Of a stretch of DNA of 64,000 nt, positions 8,075-17,800 are shown one piece after another. The DNA is taken from NCBI RefSeq assembly GCF_014200175.1, contig NZ_JACHBD010000005.1, positions 310,001 through 374,000 on the forward strand. The letters run 5' to 3'. A program made the position numbers and the translations under genes. Source of the DNA: Rhizobium lentis. Its GTDB lineage: Bacteria; Pseudomonadota; Alphaproteobacteria; Rhizobiales; Rhizobiaceae. The first letter of the stretch is position 1; each line of letters opens with the position of its first letter. The notes under the pieces are model-generated. The model was not told the origin of the DNA. It saw only the letters and a program-made list of their open reading frames with translations, and did not search any database.

Positions 8075-11000
8075 TTACGCCGCGAGCTGCGGTTTGAATG
8101 CCACGTCCACGTAGTAGTTCGTGCTGTTGTAGCTGGCGGTCGGGAACAGCCCGCCCGATCCATAGGCATAGACGCCGTTATTGCCGCCGGGCGCCTTCAG
8201 GTCCCCATTCGTCACATCGCTGGCAAAATAATTGCCGGTCGCCGAGTAATTGCCGTTGCTCGAGTAGGAAACGACGTAGGTCGTATCCGCCTGGATGGCG
8301 ATCTGCTGGGTGAGCTGCGCAGTCTGCCAGCCGCTCGCCGTCTCGTTGTTGAAGGTGACGCTGCCGAGCAGCGTGCCGGAGGCCGTCCATAGATAGCCAT
8401 CATGCGGGCCGGTATTTTCGGCCCCCTTGTAGAAGCGGATGCCGGTGATCCAACCCGCGGTATCGGCCTGGAATTTCATACCGAGATTGATCTGCTGGTT
8501 GTCGTTAGCGTTGACGATCGCAGGCGTCGCATCGGCGGCAAAGAGGTTCTGCTCCGGCCCAGCCGACTGGCTGCCGTTGACGGTGAGCGCAACCTGCGCC
8601 GAGGCCGTGCCGCCCTTGCCGTCCGAAATCGCGTAGCTGAAGCTTGCCGGCCCTGAGTAGCCTGCCGTTGGCGTAAATGTCACCGTCTGGGCCTGGGCAT
8701 CGTAGGAGACAGTGCCGTTGACCGCGCCGCTGACGCCGGTAACGACAAGCGGATCGCCATCGCCATCGCTATCGTTTGCCAGGAGTGCCGAGGCCTGAAT
8801 GGTGATCGGCGTGCCGGTACTGGTCGAGAAGCCGCTGTCATTGCCGGCGACCGGAACCGCATTCTGCCCGCTGCCCTGCCGATAGAGCACGTCGATCCAG
8901 TAATTGCTCGCATTATAGGAAGCGGTCGGAAACAGGCTGCTCGTGCCATAGGCATAAAGGCCGTTGCCGCCGCTCGTCGCACTCGACGGCGCCGTCAGCG
9001 CGCCGTTCGAATAATCTGTCGTGAAGTAGTTCGCCGTTGCGGAATAGAAACCGTTCGAATGGTAGCTCGCCACATAGGTGGTGCCGGCCGTCACGTTGAT
9101 CGGCTGGGTGAAGGAAACCGTCTGCCAGCCGCTCGCCGTCTCGTTGATGAAGGTCGCCTGGGCCAGCAGCTGGCCGTTCGCAGTCCACAGCGAGCCGACA
9201 TGCGTGCCGGTATCCTGGGCGCTTCTGTAGTAGGTGAGCCCGGTGATCTGGCCGTTCGCAGAGGCGATGAACTTGACGCCGAGTTCGACCGAGTTGGCGT
9301 CGTTGGCGGCGGCAATCGCCGACGTGTCGGCGTCGGTGAACAGGCTCGACGTCGCGCCCCCGGCCGGCGGCGTGTCGACGGTGAGGCTGACCGTGGCCGA
9401 TGCCGTGCCGCCAAACCCGTCTGAAACCGTATAGGAGAAGCTCGCCGCACCGGTATAACCCGCCGTTGGCGTGAATATGACCGTCTTGGTCTGGCTGTTG
9501 AAGCTCACCGTTCCGTGGACCGCACCATTGACGCCGGTAATGCTGAGCAGGTCGCCATCACCATCGGTATCGTTTGCAAGCAGGCTGGCTGCGGCAATCG
9601 ACAACGCCGTGCTGGAATAAGTCGTGTAGCCATTGTCATTGGCCGCGACCGGCAGCACGTTGCTCGTTTGGTTATAAATGACATCCACCCAGTAGTTCGA
9701 AGACTGGTAGCTGGAGGTCGGGAAACCGGAGCCGTCGGCAAAGACGCCGTTACTGCCGGCAAGCGCCGTCAGCGAACCATTGCTATGGGCTGATGTGAAA
9801 TAGTTTGCCGTTGCCACGTAGGAGCCGGTCGTGTGGTAGGAGGCGACATAGGTCGTGCCGGCCAGGATATGCACCGGGTTCGAGAATGTCGCGGTCTGCC
9901 AGCCGCTCAGCGATCCGCTGTCGGCGAACGCGACGGTCGCGACCAGCGTGCCGTCAGCCGTCCACAGCGAGCCGGTATGCGGACCGGTATCGCCGGCCGC
10001 CCTGTAGAAGCGGACGCCGGTCACCATCCCGCTCGAGGAAGCGGAGAACCGCATGCCGAGTTCCAGCGACTGGCCCTCGTTATAGCTTGCGCCCATCGGT
10101 CCTTCGCTTGGCTTGAACAGCGTCTCCCCTGAAGGGCCGGGGTCGACGATAAGGCTGACACTGCCCTGATCCGTGCCGCCGCGCCCGTCCGACAGCGTAT
10201 AGGTGAAGCTTGCCGGCCCCGAATAATTATTGGTTGGCGTGAAGGTGATGGTGCCGTTCTGCTTGTTGAGCGTCACCGTGCCGTTGACAGCGTTGCCGAC
10301 GGCCGAAATCGTCATCGCATCGCCATTGGGATCCGTATCGTTTCCGATGAGCGAGGTGATCGAGAGGACGACGCTGTCGTTGCGGGTGAGCGTCAGCCCC
10401 GTATCGTCGGTCGCAACCGGCGCACCGTTAGGCCCGGCATCGAAGACCACGTCGACCCAGTAGTTGGTGCCGGTGCCAGGGCTCTGGCCGGGGAATGTGC
10501 CGGCATTGTCGCCATAGGCATAGACGCCGCCGCCATCGACGGCCTTCAACGCGCCGCTGGCATAGGCGCTGCCGAAATAATTCTGGGTGGCGGAGTAGTA
10601 TCCATTCGTGTGATAGGAGGCTACGTAGGTCGTGCCGGCGGCAATCTGGATCGGCGAGGAGAACATCACCGTCTGCCAGCCGGAGAGCGACTCGCCGACC
10701 GAGACACCCGTTGCCAGCAGCGTTCCGTCGGCTCTCCAGAGGCTGACGGCATGGTCGCCGATATTGTAGAAGCCCTTATAGAAGCGGATACCCTCGACAT
10801 AGCCTGCCGTCGTCGCCTGGAAGCGCAGGCCGAGTTCGACGGAATCGCGATCGATCGCCGTTTCGACGGCGGGCTTGTCGGCCAGCGTCCACAGGCCCTG
10901 CGTGCCCGGCAAGTTGACGGTGACCTGCTTGCCGGCCGCTGGCGCCTCCATGTTGACGCTGTCGTCGACGGCGCGCGACATGATCGTATAGGTGCCGCTC

Positions 11001-13363
11001 GCCTGCACGACCCAGTTATAGCTCCAGCTCTCGCGGCCGGTGGCCTTGAACCAGTGCTGCCCGCCGTCGGTGGAGATTTCGACGCCGGCGATGATGCCGC
11101 CGCCGAAATCCTGCGCCGTGCCCGTGATCGTCACATGCTGGCCTTCGAGGAAGCTTGCGCCGACGATCGGCGAGCTGATCGTCGAGGTGGGCTTCAGCGT
11201 GTCGGTCGATTGTGTCGCCAGGATCAGGCTCGCATCCAGCGTCGTCGGCTGGATCCCCATGTCGGCGAACATGTTGACCATTGCCTGCTGCACGTTGCGA
11301 TCGGTCGATGTCGTCGGACCCTGGTGGTTGTCGCTCAGGCCCCACGACCAGAAGACGGTGCCGGCGCCGAAGACCAGCGCGCCACTTGCCGCCCGGTACA
11401 TGGTCAGACTATGGGTCGCCACCGCATCGCCGACCGTGGTGCCGTAGTCGCGCAGGTAGGTGCTCACGGAGACCGTCGACAGTGACAGGTTGATCAGTCC
11501 ATCGGGACGAAATCCGTTCTCGACATCGGAATCCCATTCATAGCCGAGCAGGTTCTGCACGAGATTGTAGGTATCGCCCTCCTGCAACTCCGAAACGTCG
11601 GTGTTGCGCCAGAAGCGCAGATTCGAATAGTCGTAGGGGATGGAGATCGTATCCTGGCGGTAGCTGTCCACCTGGAACATCGTTCCCGTCAGCGAATTCT
11701 CCGGCTCCTGCCCCGGATCGGCATAACGCGGGTCGCGCCAGGTGCCGGTGCCGACATTGCTCGGATCCGTGCTCGTGCCCCATGTTTCCTTGTAGCAGAC
11801 CATGGTGCGATAGGCCTGGCCGCTGCCGTCGATGCTGCTTTCCCAGCGCACCTTCCAGTAGCATTCGTTGCCGCTCCAGAAGGCGAGGTTGACGCCGGCG
11901 TCGCGTGCGGCCTCGACATTGGCGCGCTGTTCGGCCGACCAGTATTCGTCATGCCCGACGGAAAGATAGGCATCGTGGTTGAGTAGCAAGCTGCCGCTGC
12001 GCGCGGCATCGACGCCTGAAATATAGGACACGTCGTAGCCGTTCTGCTCCAGCCAGGAGATGGCGGAGGATTCGGCGCCGAAGATGTAATCATGCGAGCC
12101 GCCGATCGGGCTCGTAGTGGTGATGATCGGCCTGTTGTAGCTGACTGCCGAGGCGCGGCCGATGGCCTGCAGGCCGCAGCTGCAGTTCGGCGGCAGGTAG
12201 CCGATCATGTTGGCCGGATCGACGGGCACTTCGCCGTAGTAGAGGCTGGCGCCACCCCAGGCATTATAGGCCTGCCAGGTCGTGTCCGACGTCTGGAAGA
12301 CGATGTTGCTGGTCGAGGCGTCGTCGCGCACGACGAAGGGGATGATACTGGCATCCTCGGTGCCATCCTCGCGCACGAGTTTGGCGAAATAAACGCCGGA
12401 GACCGCGTCCGTTGGAATCTGCCAGCTCGCTGAAACCGACCAGTTGCCGCAGTCGATAAGGCCGAGCGACATGTCGACAATCGGATGCGGCTGGATCTGC
12501 GCCGTGGTCAGCTGCTGCTCGATCGAGTCGACCTTGCGCGCGCCAAGCCCGCCATAATAACCCATACGGTAGATATCGATGCGGTAGTGGGTGGAGTCTG
12601 TGGCAATCTTGAAATCGACTGTCTGACCGATATTCGTGCTGATTTCGGTGGCAAAACCCTGGATGGTGCCGTTGCCGTCGCCCTCCAGGCCCCATTCGCT
12701 GATCGGGTTGCCCTGCTTCAGGTTTTCCAGCGCGATCTTGTTGGGCGTCGCCACTGCCGAAGGCACCGCCGCCGGTCCCGACAATGCTGCCGGGGCCGCT
12801 GTAGTCTCGGCAGACGAGTCCTGGTTCGGCGCGACCGAGAGGGATGCAGCCGAGGTTTGAAGGCGTAGCGAAGCCGTGGCGACACTGCTGGAAGAAGGAA
12901 CAGGTGCTGCCGTTTCGGCGCTGCCGGTATCGCTGGTAGTACCCGTCAGCGCGGGAGCAGCAGGCAGCGTCGCAGCCTCCTCGTACGGATCCGGGCCGAG
13001 CACGGTGCGCTCGGATGTCGGGGGGGACGTGTCGAAGACCGCGGAAGCCGACGCCGTCTTCGTCGATGTGGCCTGCGTGCCGCCATCGGCCGCAGGCGCC
13101 GGCGACGATTGAGGGGACGATTGCATGTCACCTGATGATATCAGGGAAGATGTGACCGTGCCGGTGAAGGAGGACTGGACGGTTGCGCTCTCCTGACTGG
13201 CAAAACCCGAGGATCCGTCAGTGCTCGTCGAAGACACGACCATCGCGGATCCAAGGGTTGCCCCCCAGGCAGGGGGCGCACGCCAGATACTCAACGCTCC
13301 ACCAAATATACTCAAATACTCACGATTACTAACATGAATTCTCCGCATCAGCGGCGTCCCCAT
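8075..13363 (-). CDS. Giant secreted-type protein 1: dimethylformamidase-like domain with DUF4082 and cadherin-like modules
   Basis: This protein has 1762 residues, or 1757 from the ATG at 13348. A Ser/Thr/Ala-rich N-terminus (to about 205) shows no clear Sec signal. Residues about 211-710 resemble the C-terminal half of the N,N-dimethylformamidase large subunit, with NPISEWGLEG, YRIDIYRMGYYGGLGARK, TTWQAYNAWGG and GHDEYW near 470-475. An Ig-like domain (about 735-815) follows. Then four DUF4082-like modules (about 818-975, 1078-1233, 1338-1497, 1603-1762), each with GWQT and YVASYH-type motifs, alternate with three cadherin-like modules carrying NDTDxxGD. The last residues are PQLAA, shared with giant protein 2. 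The size, repeats and neighbouring exporter suggest type I secretion and a cell-surface or matrix location. No RTX nonapeptides were seen. The substrate is unknown. Confidence 0.88.
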   Translation of the reverse strand: MGTPLMRRIHVSNREYLSIFGGALSIWRAPPAWGATLGSAMVVSSTSTDGSSGFASQESATVQSSFTGTVTSSLISSGDMQSSPQSSPAPAADGGTQATSTKTASASAVFDTSPPTSERTVLGPDPYEEAATLPAAPALTGTTSDTGSAETAAPVPSSSSVATASLRLQTSAASLSVAPNQDSSAETTAAPAALSGPAAVPSAVATPNKIALENLKQGNPISEWGLEGDGNGTIQGFATEISTNIGQTVDFKIATDSTHYRIDIYRMGYYGGLGARKVDSIEQQLTTAQIQPHPIVDMSLGLIDCGNWSVSASWQIPTDAVSGVYFAKLVREDGTEDASIIPFVVRDDASTSNIVFQTSDTTWQAYNAWGGASLYYGEVPVDPANMIGYLPPNCSCGLQAIGRASAVSYNRPIITTTSPIGGSHDYIFGAESSAISWLEQNGYDVSYISGVDAARSGSLLLNHDAYLSVGHDEYWSAEQRANVEAARDAGVNLAFWSGNECYWKVRWESSIDGSGQAYRTMVCYKETWGTSTDPSNVGTGTWRDPRYADPGQEPENSLTGTMFQVDSYRQDTISIPYDYSNLRFWRNTDVSELQEGDTYNLVQNLLGYEWDSDVENGFRPDGLINLSLSTVSVSTYLRDYGTTVGDAVATHSLTMYRAASGALVFGAGTVFWSWGLSDNHQGPTTSTDRNVQQAMVNMFADMGIQPTTLDASLILATQSTDTLKPTSTISSPIVGASFLEGQHVTITGTAQDFGGGIIAGVEISTDGGQHWFKATGRESWSYNWVVQASGTYTIMSRAVDDSVNMEAPAAGKQVTVNLPGTQGLWTLADKPAVETAIDRDSVELGLRFQATTAGYVEGIRFYKGFYNIGDHAVSLWRADGTLLATGVSVGESLSGWQTVMFSSPIQIAAGTTYVASYHTNGYYSATQNYFGSAYASGALKAVDGGGVYAYGDNAGTFPGQSPGTGTNYWVDVVFDAGPNGAPVATDDTGLTLTRNDSVVLSITSLIGNDTDPNGDAMTISAVGNAVNGTVTLNKQNGTITFTPTNNYSGPASFTYTLSDGRGGTDQGSVSLIVDPGPSGETLFKPSEGPMGASYNEGQSLELGMRFSASSSGMVTGVRFYRAAGDTGPHTGSLWTADGTLVATVAFADSGSLSGWQTATFSNPVHILAGTTYVASYHTTGSYVATANYFTSAHSNGSLTALAGSNGVFADGSGFPTSSYQSSNYWVDVIYNQTSNVLPVAANDNGYTTYSSTALSIAAASLLANDTDGDGDLLSITGVNGAVHGTVSFNSQTKTVIFTPTAGYTGAASFSYTVSDGFGGTASATVSLTVDTPPAGGATSSLFTDADTSAIAAANDANSVELGVKFIASANGQITGLTYYRSAQDTGTHVGSLWTANGQLLAQATFINETASGWQTVSFTQPINVTAGTTYVASYHSNGFYSATANYFTTDYSNGALTAPSSATSGGNGLYAYGTSSLFPTASYNASNYWIDVLYRQGSGQNAVPVAGNDSGFSTSTGTPITIQASALLANDSDGDGDPLVVTGVSGAVNGTVSYDAQAQTVTFTPTAGYSGPASFSYAISDGKGGTASAQVALTVNGSQSAGPEQNLFAADATPAIVNANDNQQINLGMKFQADTAGWITGIRFYKGAENTGPHDGYLWTASGTLLGSVTFNNETASGWQTAQLTQQIAIQADTTYVVSYSSNGNYSATGNYFASDVTNGDLKAPGGNNGVYAYGSGGLFPTASYNSTNYYVDVAFKPQLAA

Positions 13364-13572
13364 CCCGTCGATCGATACTACAAGACTTCATCCTGCCAGC
13401 TTTCGTAAGGGAACGGACGACAGCAATCTTGGGTATATGGGTGGTACCCCCATACGTCGATATGATGACCCTCACCCGCACCCGGCGGATAAGGCCCCAA
13501 AGCCGCCTACGCAGCTGGCCGCGCTGGTTGGTCGGGCCGGTTAACTCGAGCGCTGTCGTTCGCCGCCCCGTG
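13364..13572. promoter_or_regulatory. Gap upstream of giant protein 1 with a GGGTATA-containing imperfect palindrome
   Basis: The 209-base gap between CobW copy 2 and giant protein 1 contains GGGTATATGGG (13431-13441) and an inverted repeat TATGGG (13436-13441) / CCCATA (13449-13454) around GGTACC. It lies about 70-90 bases before the giant gene start. A GGGTATACCC palindrome sits at a similar distance upstream of giant protein 2. This may be an internal promoter or operator; no -35/-10 pair is clear. Confidence 0.3.
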
Positions 13573-14757
13573 CTACCAGGCCGGAAACGGATCTTCGAGG
13601 GCGGCCCAGTCGCGCGGATCGGCGCTGGCAAGGCATCCGTCCAGCGCGGTCCGTACAGCTGTCTCGTCCATGCCCACGCCGATAAAAACCAGCTCCTGCC
13701 GGCGGTCGCCCCAGGCGCTGTCCCATCGGCTCTGCAGCTGTCGATGAAACTGCTGGTGGTTGGGCCAGTCCTGCCGGGGCACGGCTGCCCACCAGAGCCC
13801 CATGGGTTCGCAGCGCCGCTGGATCCCGGCAGCCGACATCAGGCCCACATGACGCGGGCGCGTGGCAAGCCAGAAATGGCCCTTGGCGCGCAGCACTCCC
13901 GGCCAGGGCTCGTCGAGGAATGCCCGAAACCGCGTCGGATCGAAGGGACGCCGGGTTCGATAAACAAAACTCGAGACCCCGTATTCCTCCGTCTCCGGAA
14001 CATGCTCATCCGGGCTGTACAATTCCTTGTGCCACAGCGGATGCGCCGCGGCCTTTTCTTCGTCGAAGAGGCCTGTATTCAGAACAGTTTCGAGAGAAAT
14101 CCTGCCGAAATCCGTCTCCACCTGGAGCGCGTCCGGATTGAGCGCAGCCACTGTCTTGCGGACATCCGCTCGGATCTCCTCGGTCGCCTCCGAGATCTTG
14201 TTGATCACGACGACATCGGCAAACTCGATCTGGTCCACCAGGAGGTCGATCAGTGTGCGCCGGTCCTCACCGTCCCGCTGCTGGCCGCGGTCGGCAAGCA
14301 GATCGCCGCAGCTGTAATTGGCCAAAAGGCTTGCAGCGTCAACGACGGTGACCATCGTGTCGAGTCTGGCAAAATCGGAGAGCGAAACGCCGTACTCGTC
14401 GCGGAAGGAAAAGGTCGCCGCGATGGGACGTGGCTCGGCAATGCCCGTTCCTTCGATCAGCAGATAATCGTATCGCCCCTCTTCGGCCAGTCGTCGCACT
14501 TCCGTCAAAAGGTCGTTGCGCAGGGTACAGCAGATGCAGCCATTGCTGAGCTCGATCAATGTCTCCGTCGTATACGAGAGGTTGCAGCCACTGTCGCGAA
14601 TGAGGCTGGCGTCTATATTCACTTCGCTCATATCATTGACGATGACGGCGACCCGCAGGCCTTGACGGTTGTTCAGCACGTGACTGAGGAGCGTCGTCTT
14701 GCCGGCGCCGAGGAAGCCGGCCAGCACGGTCACCGGGAGTCGCTCGACCTTGTTCAT
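13573..14757 (-). CDS. CobW/P47K-family GTP-dependent metal chaperone, copy 2
   Basis: A protein of 394 residues that is clearly paralogous to the gene at 6793-8025. Walker A GFLGAGKT is at 14-21, CICC at 74-77 within [31 protein letters not shown] near 100-115, and [10 protein letters not shown] near 195-205. The C-terminal domain has [20 protein letters not shown] and ends at DPFPAW, so it lacks the His-rich tail of copy 1. That difference may change metal affinity or specificity. It starts 104 bases after the stop of giant protein 2, the same order as in the other pair. The unit giant gene then CobW gene is therefore duplicated in tandem. Confidence 0.92.
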   Translation of the reverse strand: MNKVERLPVTVLAGFLGAGKTTLLSHVLNNRQGLRVAVIVNDMSEVNIDASLIRDSGCNLSYTTETLIELSNGCICCTLRNDLLTEVRRLAEEGRYDYLLIEGTGIAEPRPIAATFSFRDEYGVSLSDFARLDTMVTVVDAASLLANYSCGDLLADRGQQRDGEDRRTLIDLLVDQIEFADVVVINKISEATEEIRADVRKTVAALNPDALQVETDFGRISLETVLNTGLFDEEKAAAHPLWHKELYSPDEHVPETEEYGVSSFVYRTRRPFDPTRFRAFLDEPWPGVLRAKGHFWLATRPRHVGLMSAAGIQRRCEPMGLWWAAVPRQDWPNHQQFHRQLQSRWDSAWGDRRQELVFIGVGMDETAVRTALDGCLASADPRDWAALEDPFPAW

Positions 14758-14860
14758 CGGTGTCCCTTGAAGGGGAGCGGAGGCAACGCCCCTCGTTGCG
14801 ACCTGCGTTTGCGTCCTATTAGCCTCATTCGAAATCGATCCCTAACCTTATTCCCTTGCG

Positions 14861-17800
14861 TCACGCCGCGAGCTGCGGCCGGAAGACAACGTCGGCGTAG
14901 TAATTGCTTGAATTGAAGCTGTTGGTCGGGAAAAGACCCGCTGTGGCGGAACCGCCATAGGCATAGACGCCGTTGCCGCTGGCGGGCGCCGTCAACGGAC
15001 CATTGGTGACTGGGGCAGTGAAGAAATTGTTGGTCGCCACGTAAGCGCCTGTCGTGTGATAGGAGGCGACATAGGTCGTGTTGGCGGCAATGGTGAAGGG
15101 CGTTGTGAAGTTCGCCGTCTGCCAGCCGCTCGCCGTGGTATTGGTGAAGGTGGCGGTGGCAAGTTTTGTGCCCGTGGCGCTCCACAGGTCGACGACGTTC
15201 TGGCCGTTGTCGTTGGCGCTGCGATAGAACCTGATGCCGGTGACATCCCCGGCAACGTTCGAGGTGAACTTGACGCCGAGTTCAAGCTGCTGACCGTCGT
15301 TGAGGTTGGTCTGGGCCGGCGTGCTGGAGGCCGAGAACAGGCTGTAGGTCGCAGGCGTCGTCGATGCAGTAATGTTGAAGGACTCGTTGGCGGCAAGGCC
15401 GCCAAGATCGGTCGCCGTCACCTTGACGCCATAAGTGCCTGAGGTCGTCGGCGTGCCGGAGAAGGTCCGCGTCGAGGCGTTGAAGCTCAGCCATGAAGGC
15501 AGCGCCGTGCCATCGGCAGCCGTTGCCGAATAGGTCAGCGTCTCGCCGCTGTCGACATCGCTGAAGGTCGTGGACGGCAGGGTGAAGGAGAAGGCGGAGC
15601 CGACGGTGGCATTCTGGGCCGCTGTCTGCACCGCCAGCACCGGCGCATCATTGGCGCCATGGATGGTGATGGTCAGGTTTGCCGTTGCGGTGGCGCCGCC
15701 ACTGTCGCGCATCGTGTAGCTGAAGACATCGCTCAGCGTATTGGTCGACTGCCGCAGCCCCTGGACGGCGGTATTGCTCTCGTTGATCGTATAGGTATAG
15801 GCGCCCGATGCATTGAGCACGAGACTGCCGTAGGTGCCGTTCAGCGCCGAGCCGAGCGTGCCCGACGTCGCGCCGAAGTTGACTGCCGACACCGTCTTGG
15901 TGTCACCGGCATCCGGATCGGTGTCGTTGGTCAGCACATTGCCGCTTGCAACCGCGCCGCCCGACCCATTGGCTACCCCGCCCTTCTCGGTCGCATCCCC
16001 CGCATCGGCAACCGCCGTCGGCGTCGTATTGCCGGGCGTGCCCGATCCCGGACGGAAGACCACATCGGCCCAATAATTGGTAGCACCGAAAGTGGCATTT
16101 GGGAAAATGCCAGCGGTGGCGGATCCGCCATAGCGGTAGACGCCGTTGCCGCTGGCGGGCGCCGTCAGCGGGCCGCTGGTGACGGCGGTCGTGAAGAAAT
16201 TGGCCGTCGCCACATAGGCCCCTGTCGTGTGATAGGAGGCGACATAGGTCGTGTTGGCGGCAATGGTGAAGGGCGTTGTGAAGTTCGCCGTCTGCCAGCC
16301 GCTCGCCGTGGTATTGGTGAAGGTGGCGGTGGCAAGTTTGGTGCCCGTGGCGCTCCACAGGTCGACGACGTTCTGGCCGTTGTCGTTGGCGCTGCGATAG
16401 AACCTGATGCCGGTGACATCCCCGGCGACGTTCGACGTGAACTTGACGCCAAGCTCAAGCTGCTGACCGTCGTTGAGGTTGGTCTGGGCCGGCGTGCTGG
16501 AGGCGGAGAACAGGCTGTAGGTGGTCGACGAAGTCGTCGACACGGCGATATTGAAGGTCTCGTTGGCGGCAAGGCCGCCAAGGTCGGTCGCCGTCACCCT
16601 GACGCCATAAGTGCCTGAGGTCGTCGGCGTGCCGGAGAAGGTCCGCGTCGAGGCGTTGAAGCTCAGCCATGACGGCAGCGCCGTGCCATCGGCGGCGGTT
16701 GCCGAATAGGTCAGCGTCTCGCCGCTGTCGACATCGGTGAAGGTCGTCGTCGGCAGGGTGAAGGAGAAGGCGGAGCCGACGGTGGCATTCTGGGCCGCTG
16801 TCTGCACCGCCAGCACCGGCGCATCATTGGCGCCATGGATGGTGATGGTCAGGTTTGCCGTTGCGGTGGCGCCGCCACTGTCGCGCATCGTATAGCTGAA
16901 GACATCGCTCAGCGTATTGGTCGACTGCCGCAGCGCCTGGACGGCGGTATTGCTCTCGTTGATCGTATAGCTGTAAGCGCCCGATGCATTGAGCACGAGA
17001 CTGCCGTAAGTGCCGTTCAGCGCCGAGCCGAGCGTACCCGACGTCGCACCGAAGACAACCGCCGTGACGGTCTTGGTGTCACCGGCATCCGGATCGGTGT
17101 CGTTGGTCAGCACGTTGCCGCTGGCAACCGCGCCGCCCGAACCATTGGCCACCCCGCCCTTCTCGGTCGCATCACCCGCATCGGCAACTGCCGTCGGCGG
17201 CGTGTTGCCTTGCGTTGACACGGCGATGTTGAAGGTCTCGTTGGCGGCAAGGCCGCCGAGATCGGTCGCCGTCACCTTGACGCCATAAGTGCCTGAGGTC
17301 GTCGGCGTGCCGGAGAAGGTCCGCGTCGAGGCGTTGAAGCTCAGCCATGACGGCAGTGCCGTGCCATCGGCAGCCGTTGCCGAATAGGTCAGCGTCTCGC
17401 CGCTGTCGACATCGCTGAAGGTCGTCGTCGGCAGGGTGAAGGAGAAGGCGGAACCGACGGTGGCATTCTGGGCCGCTGTCTGCACCGCCAGCACCGGTGC
17501 ATCGTTGGCACCATGGATGGTGACGGTCAGGTTTGCCGTGGCGGTGGCGCCGGCACTGTCGCGCATCGTGTAGCTGAAGACATCGCTCAGCGTATTGGTC
17601 GACTGCCGCAGCCCCTGGACGGCGGTATTGCTCTCGTTGATCGTATAGGTATAGGCGCCCGATGCATTGAGCACGAGACTGCCGTAGGTGCCGTTCAGCG
17701 CCGAGCCGAGCGTGCCCGACGTCGCGCCGAAGTTGACTGCCGACACCGTCTTGGTGTCACCGGCATCCGGATCGGTGTCGTTGGTCAGCACATTGCCGCT

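Noticed and set aside
6805..8097. Long open frames opposite the CobW genes and giant genes (also at 13429-14916 and 19400-20578).
   Set aside because: They are antisense shadows caused by GC-rich codon use. The encoded sequences are low-complexity and lack family motifs, while the minus-strand genes have clear ones.
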